Source: Pedobacter nyackensis
GTDB lineage: Bacteria; Bacteroidota; Bacteroidia; Sphingobacteriales; Sphingobacteriaceae
Reading direction: 5' to 3'
DNA: 64,000 nucleotides
Assembly: GCF_900176505.1 (NCBI RefSeq)
Contig: NZ_FWYB01000009.1
Location: 186,001 to 250,000 of the forward strand
Part shown: piece after piece, positions 61,957 through 64,000 of the stretch
Layout of the letters: the number at the start of each line of letters is the position of its first letter
Numbering within the stretch: the first letter of the stretch is position 1
Position numbers and translations under genes: made by a program
The notes under the pieces: model-generated
Database searches by the model: none
What the model saw: the letters and a program-made list of their open reading frames with translations, nothing else
What the model was told of the DNA's origin: nothing

Positions 61957-64000
61957 ATGATAAAAAAGATATTCTTTATCCTGCTTGCTGTTGTATTGTT
62001 ACAAGGCAATGTTTTTGCTCAGGCACAGGATAAATCCGACGAGCGTACGACCACCACGCGTATAGCAGATTTGCTAGCTCAATTACCTGCAAGGGATGCT
62101 AAGCAATTAAAGGGAAATATGCAGGAAATCGCCCAATTGGGTGAGGATGGTTATGTCACGCTGATCAGTGGATTAACGGCACCCGGAAAAGGTAACAATG
62201 CATTGCTTGAATATGCTATTGGCGGTTTTTCTGCTTATGTAACTCAACCTGGCCAGGAAAACTGGAGAAAAATGAGTGTAAACGCCTATGTTAAAGCCTT
62301 AGCTAAGTTGTCTGATAAACAAAACAAATCGTTTATCATCAGTCAGCTGGAATTGGTAGGTAAAGACGACGCCATAGCAAGTTTACAGCCTTATTTAGCA
62401 GATGCGCAGCTTGCAGATCCTGCAGCAAGAGCATTGGTTAAAATCAATTCGCCAGCGGCAAAAGCTGCTTTGTTAAACGGTTTAGCTAAAGCTAACGGTG
62501 CGGCTAAACTTTCTATTGTTGAAGCATTAGGTGATAGTCGTGATAAAGCGGCCGCAAAAGCTATTGCTCCTTTAACTACAGGTGAAAGTAATCTGGCTAA
62601 AATGTCACTATACGCATTGGCCTATATTGCTGATCCTTCTTCAGAACCAGTTTTAGCTGCCGCTGCAGAAAAGGCTGGATATAAATACGATAACACCAAT
62701 GCTGTTGCTGCTTATGTATGGTATGCAGAGCAGTTAATGAAGAACGGTGAAAAGGTTGAAGCCAACAAAATAGCTAAGAAAATTCTTGAGCAAGTAAAAG
62801 CAGATGATCAGGTGCATATCCGCACTGCTGCGTTGAAATTGGTTTCTGATTTTAGCAAAGCACAAAGTGATGAATATCTATTCGCTGCAATGAGCGATAA
62901 ACAATTTCAATACCGTGCTGCGGCATTGAAATTAGCCTTGCCTAATCTTACGCCTGTAACGGCTGATCAATGGACTAAAAAGATTGCAAAAGCTGATCCT
63001 GCTACTCAGGTAGCGATCATCGACATGCTTGGCGATAGTAAAATCAAATCTGTGCTTCCTGCCATTACTGCTTTATTTAAAAGCAATGATCTAGCTGTTA
63101 GATCGGCAGCAATTGCAGCGGCAGGTAAAATTGGCCAGGAGCAAGTACTTGGTAATTTACTTAAAACTATGGGCAGGGGTGATGGAGCTACAATTACTGC
63201 GGTTTCTGATGCGATTTCCAGAATGAGTGGAGATGGGATCACAGCTAAAGTTGCAGCCTTCATTCCTAAAGCAAAACCGGAAGTTCAGGTTGCTTTAATC
63301 AATGTGTTGGCTTCAAGAGCTGCAAATGCACAATTGAGCACCATTTACGGCCAGCTTAAAAGTAAAAACCCTGAGGTTAAACAGGCCGCTTTTACAGCGC
63401 TTAAACAAACTGTTACCAGCGAAAATCTACCTCAGTTATTCAAATTGCTGAATGAGACTCCCGGTCAGACTGAATTAGTGAAAGTTCAGGATGCAATTAT
63501 TGCTGCGATGAAAGGTGTAAAAAACAATGATCAGCAGGTAGATATGGTGTTACAGCAAATGGCTGCTACATCAGCAGATAAAAAACCACTTTTTTATAAA
63601 ATGCTGGCAAGTTTAGGTGGAGATAAATCGTTAAAAGCGGTTTCTGAAGCTTTCAATACGGGTGACGAGTCGACTAAAACAGCCGCTATTGCTGCTTTGT
63701 CATCATGGGCAGATATTGGTGCTGCTGATGAATTGATCAAAATTGCACGTCAGCCTGCTAATGCGGCTTATGTTAATAAGGCGGTTGATGGATACCTTCG
63801 TTTGGTAAGGGCTGCTAAATACCAGCCTGAACAACGACTATTATTATTGCGTGAAGCAATGGCAGTAGCTAAAGCGCCTGCGCAACAACAACAAATCTTA
63901 AAAGATATAGAGCAGGGGAAATGCCTGAATGCTTTATTATTTGCAGGCAGATACCTTGATAATCCAGCTTTGCAACAAGCAGCAGCCAATGCGGTTATGA
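61957..64000 (+). CDS. Exported HEAT-repeat protein, C terminus beyond the window
   Basis: Starts with a signal peptide (MIKKIFFILLAVVLLQGNVFAQ) and continues for at least 681 residues of alanine/leucine-rich helical repeats of the HEAT type (for example AIIDMLGDSKIKSVLPAITA and AVRSAAIAAAGKIGQEQVL), a likely protein-protein scaffold. No stop codon is reached. Proteins of this layout next to Gfo/Idh/MocA genes often end in a DUF1080 (3-keto-disaccharide hydrolase-like) domain; whether this one does lies outside the window. It shares an operon with the oxidoreductase (50-bp gap). Confidence 0.75.
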   Translation, partial: MIKKIFFILLAVVLLQGNVFAQAQDKSDERTTTTRIADLLAQLPARDAKQLKGNMQEIAQLGEDGYVTLISGLTAPGKGNNALLEYAIGGFSAYVTQPGQENWRKMSVNAYVKALAKLSDKQNKSFIISQLELVGKDDAIASLQPYLADAQLADPAARALVKINSPAAKAALLNGLAKANGAAKLSIVEALGDSRDKAAAKAIAPLTTGESNLAKMSLYALAYIADPSSEPVLAAAAEKAGYKYDNTNAVAAYVWYAEQLMKNGEKVEANKIAKKILEQVKADDQVHIRTAALKLVSDFSKAQSDEYLFAAMSDKQFQYRAAALKLALPNLTPVTADQWTKKIAKADPATQVAIIDMLGDSKIKSVLPAITALFKSNDLAVRSAAIAAAGKIGQEQVLGNLLKTMGRGDGATITAVSDAISRMSGDGITAKVAAFIPKAKPEVQVALINVLASRAANAQLSTIYGQLKSKNPEVKQAAFTALKQTVTSENLPQLFKLLNETPGQTELVKVQDAIIAAMKGVKNNDQQVDMVLQQMAATSADKKPLFYKMLASLGGDKSLKAVSEAFNTGDESTKTAAIAALSSWADIGAADELIKIARQPANAAYVNKAVDGYLRLVRAAKYQPEQRLLLLREAMAVAKAPAQQQQILKDIEQGKCLNALLFAGRYLDNPALQQAAANAVM

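Overview
The window reads as chromosomal DNA of a Bacteroidota species, most likely a Pedobacter-like member of the Sphingobacteriaceae. The support is two SusC/SusD pairs each preceded by an ECF sigma factor and a FecR anti-sigma factor, a hybrid two-component regulator, A-rich leaders in place of Shine-Dalgarno sites, several TTTG-N18-20-TAnnTTTG promoters, and many lipoprotein and '..AQ' signal peptides. The genus is inferred from general gene style, not from a search. I saw no rRNA or tRNA gene, transposase or CRISPR array.

Layout. 1-2392: edge of an L-arabinose locus, with araB (cut by the left edge) and its Nudix-type regulator on the minus strand and a lipoprotein aldose 1-epimerase diverging from them, closed by a terminator. 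2552-38280: one large polysaccharide utilization locus. It starts with a hybrid histidine kinase/AraC regulator, an ECF sigma/FecR pair and SusCD, followed by a divergent GH95-like protein and a GH29. A regulatory gap and an AraC regulator come next, then a ten-gene run of GH2, two GH95, GH31, an alginate-lyase-fold lyase, GH29, GH88, GH29, a beta-helix lyase-like protein and (after a terminator) a two-domain esterase. 38325-40882: a methyltransferase and a second beta-helix protein on the minus strand. 40994-49107: a minus-strand metal efflux operon (DUF6660-type protein, CzcA fused to a TolC-like channel, CzcB, P1B ATPase). 49316-57848: a second ECF/FecR/SusCD set ending in a phosphodiesterase-alkaline phosphatase fusion. 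57845-59076: cbpM/cbpA. 59162-64000: a ROK repressor divergent from a Tat-exported Gfo/Idh/MocA oxidoreductase and a HEAT-repeat protein cut by the right edge.

How the parts fit. The large locus should bind and import a branched glycan rich in alpha-L-fucose (or L-galactose) that also carries uronic acid, beta-galactose-type linkages and probably O-acyl groups. Lyases would open uronic acid-containing chains, GH88 would remove the unsaturated uronate left behind, GH29/GH95 enzymes would strip terminal fucose, GH2 and GH31 would take the exposed sugars, and the esterase would remove ester groups. No sulfatase is present, so an unsulfated plant, fungal or bacterial polymer fits better than fucoidan. 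The second SusCD set looks built to harvest phosphodiesters rather than sugars. The oxidoreductase/HEAT pair at the right edge may belong to a periplasmic redox route of glycoside cleavage, but the deciding domain lies outside the window.

Most protein calls rest on recognised motifs read by eye. Substrate claims and operators are inferences.
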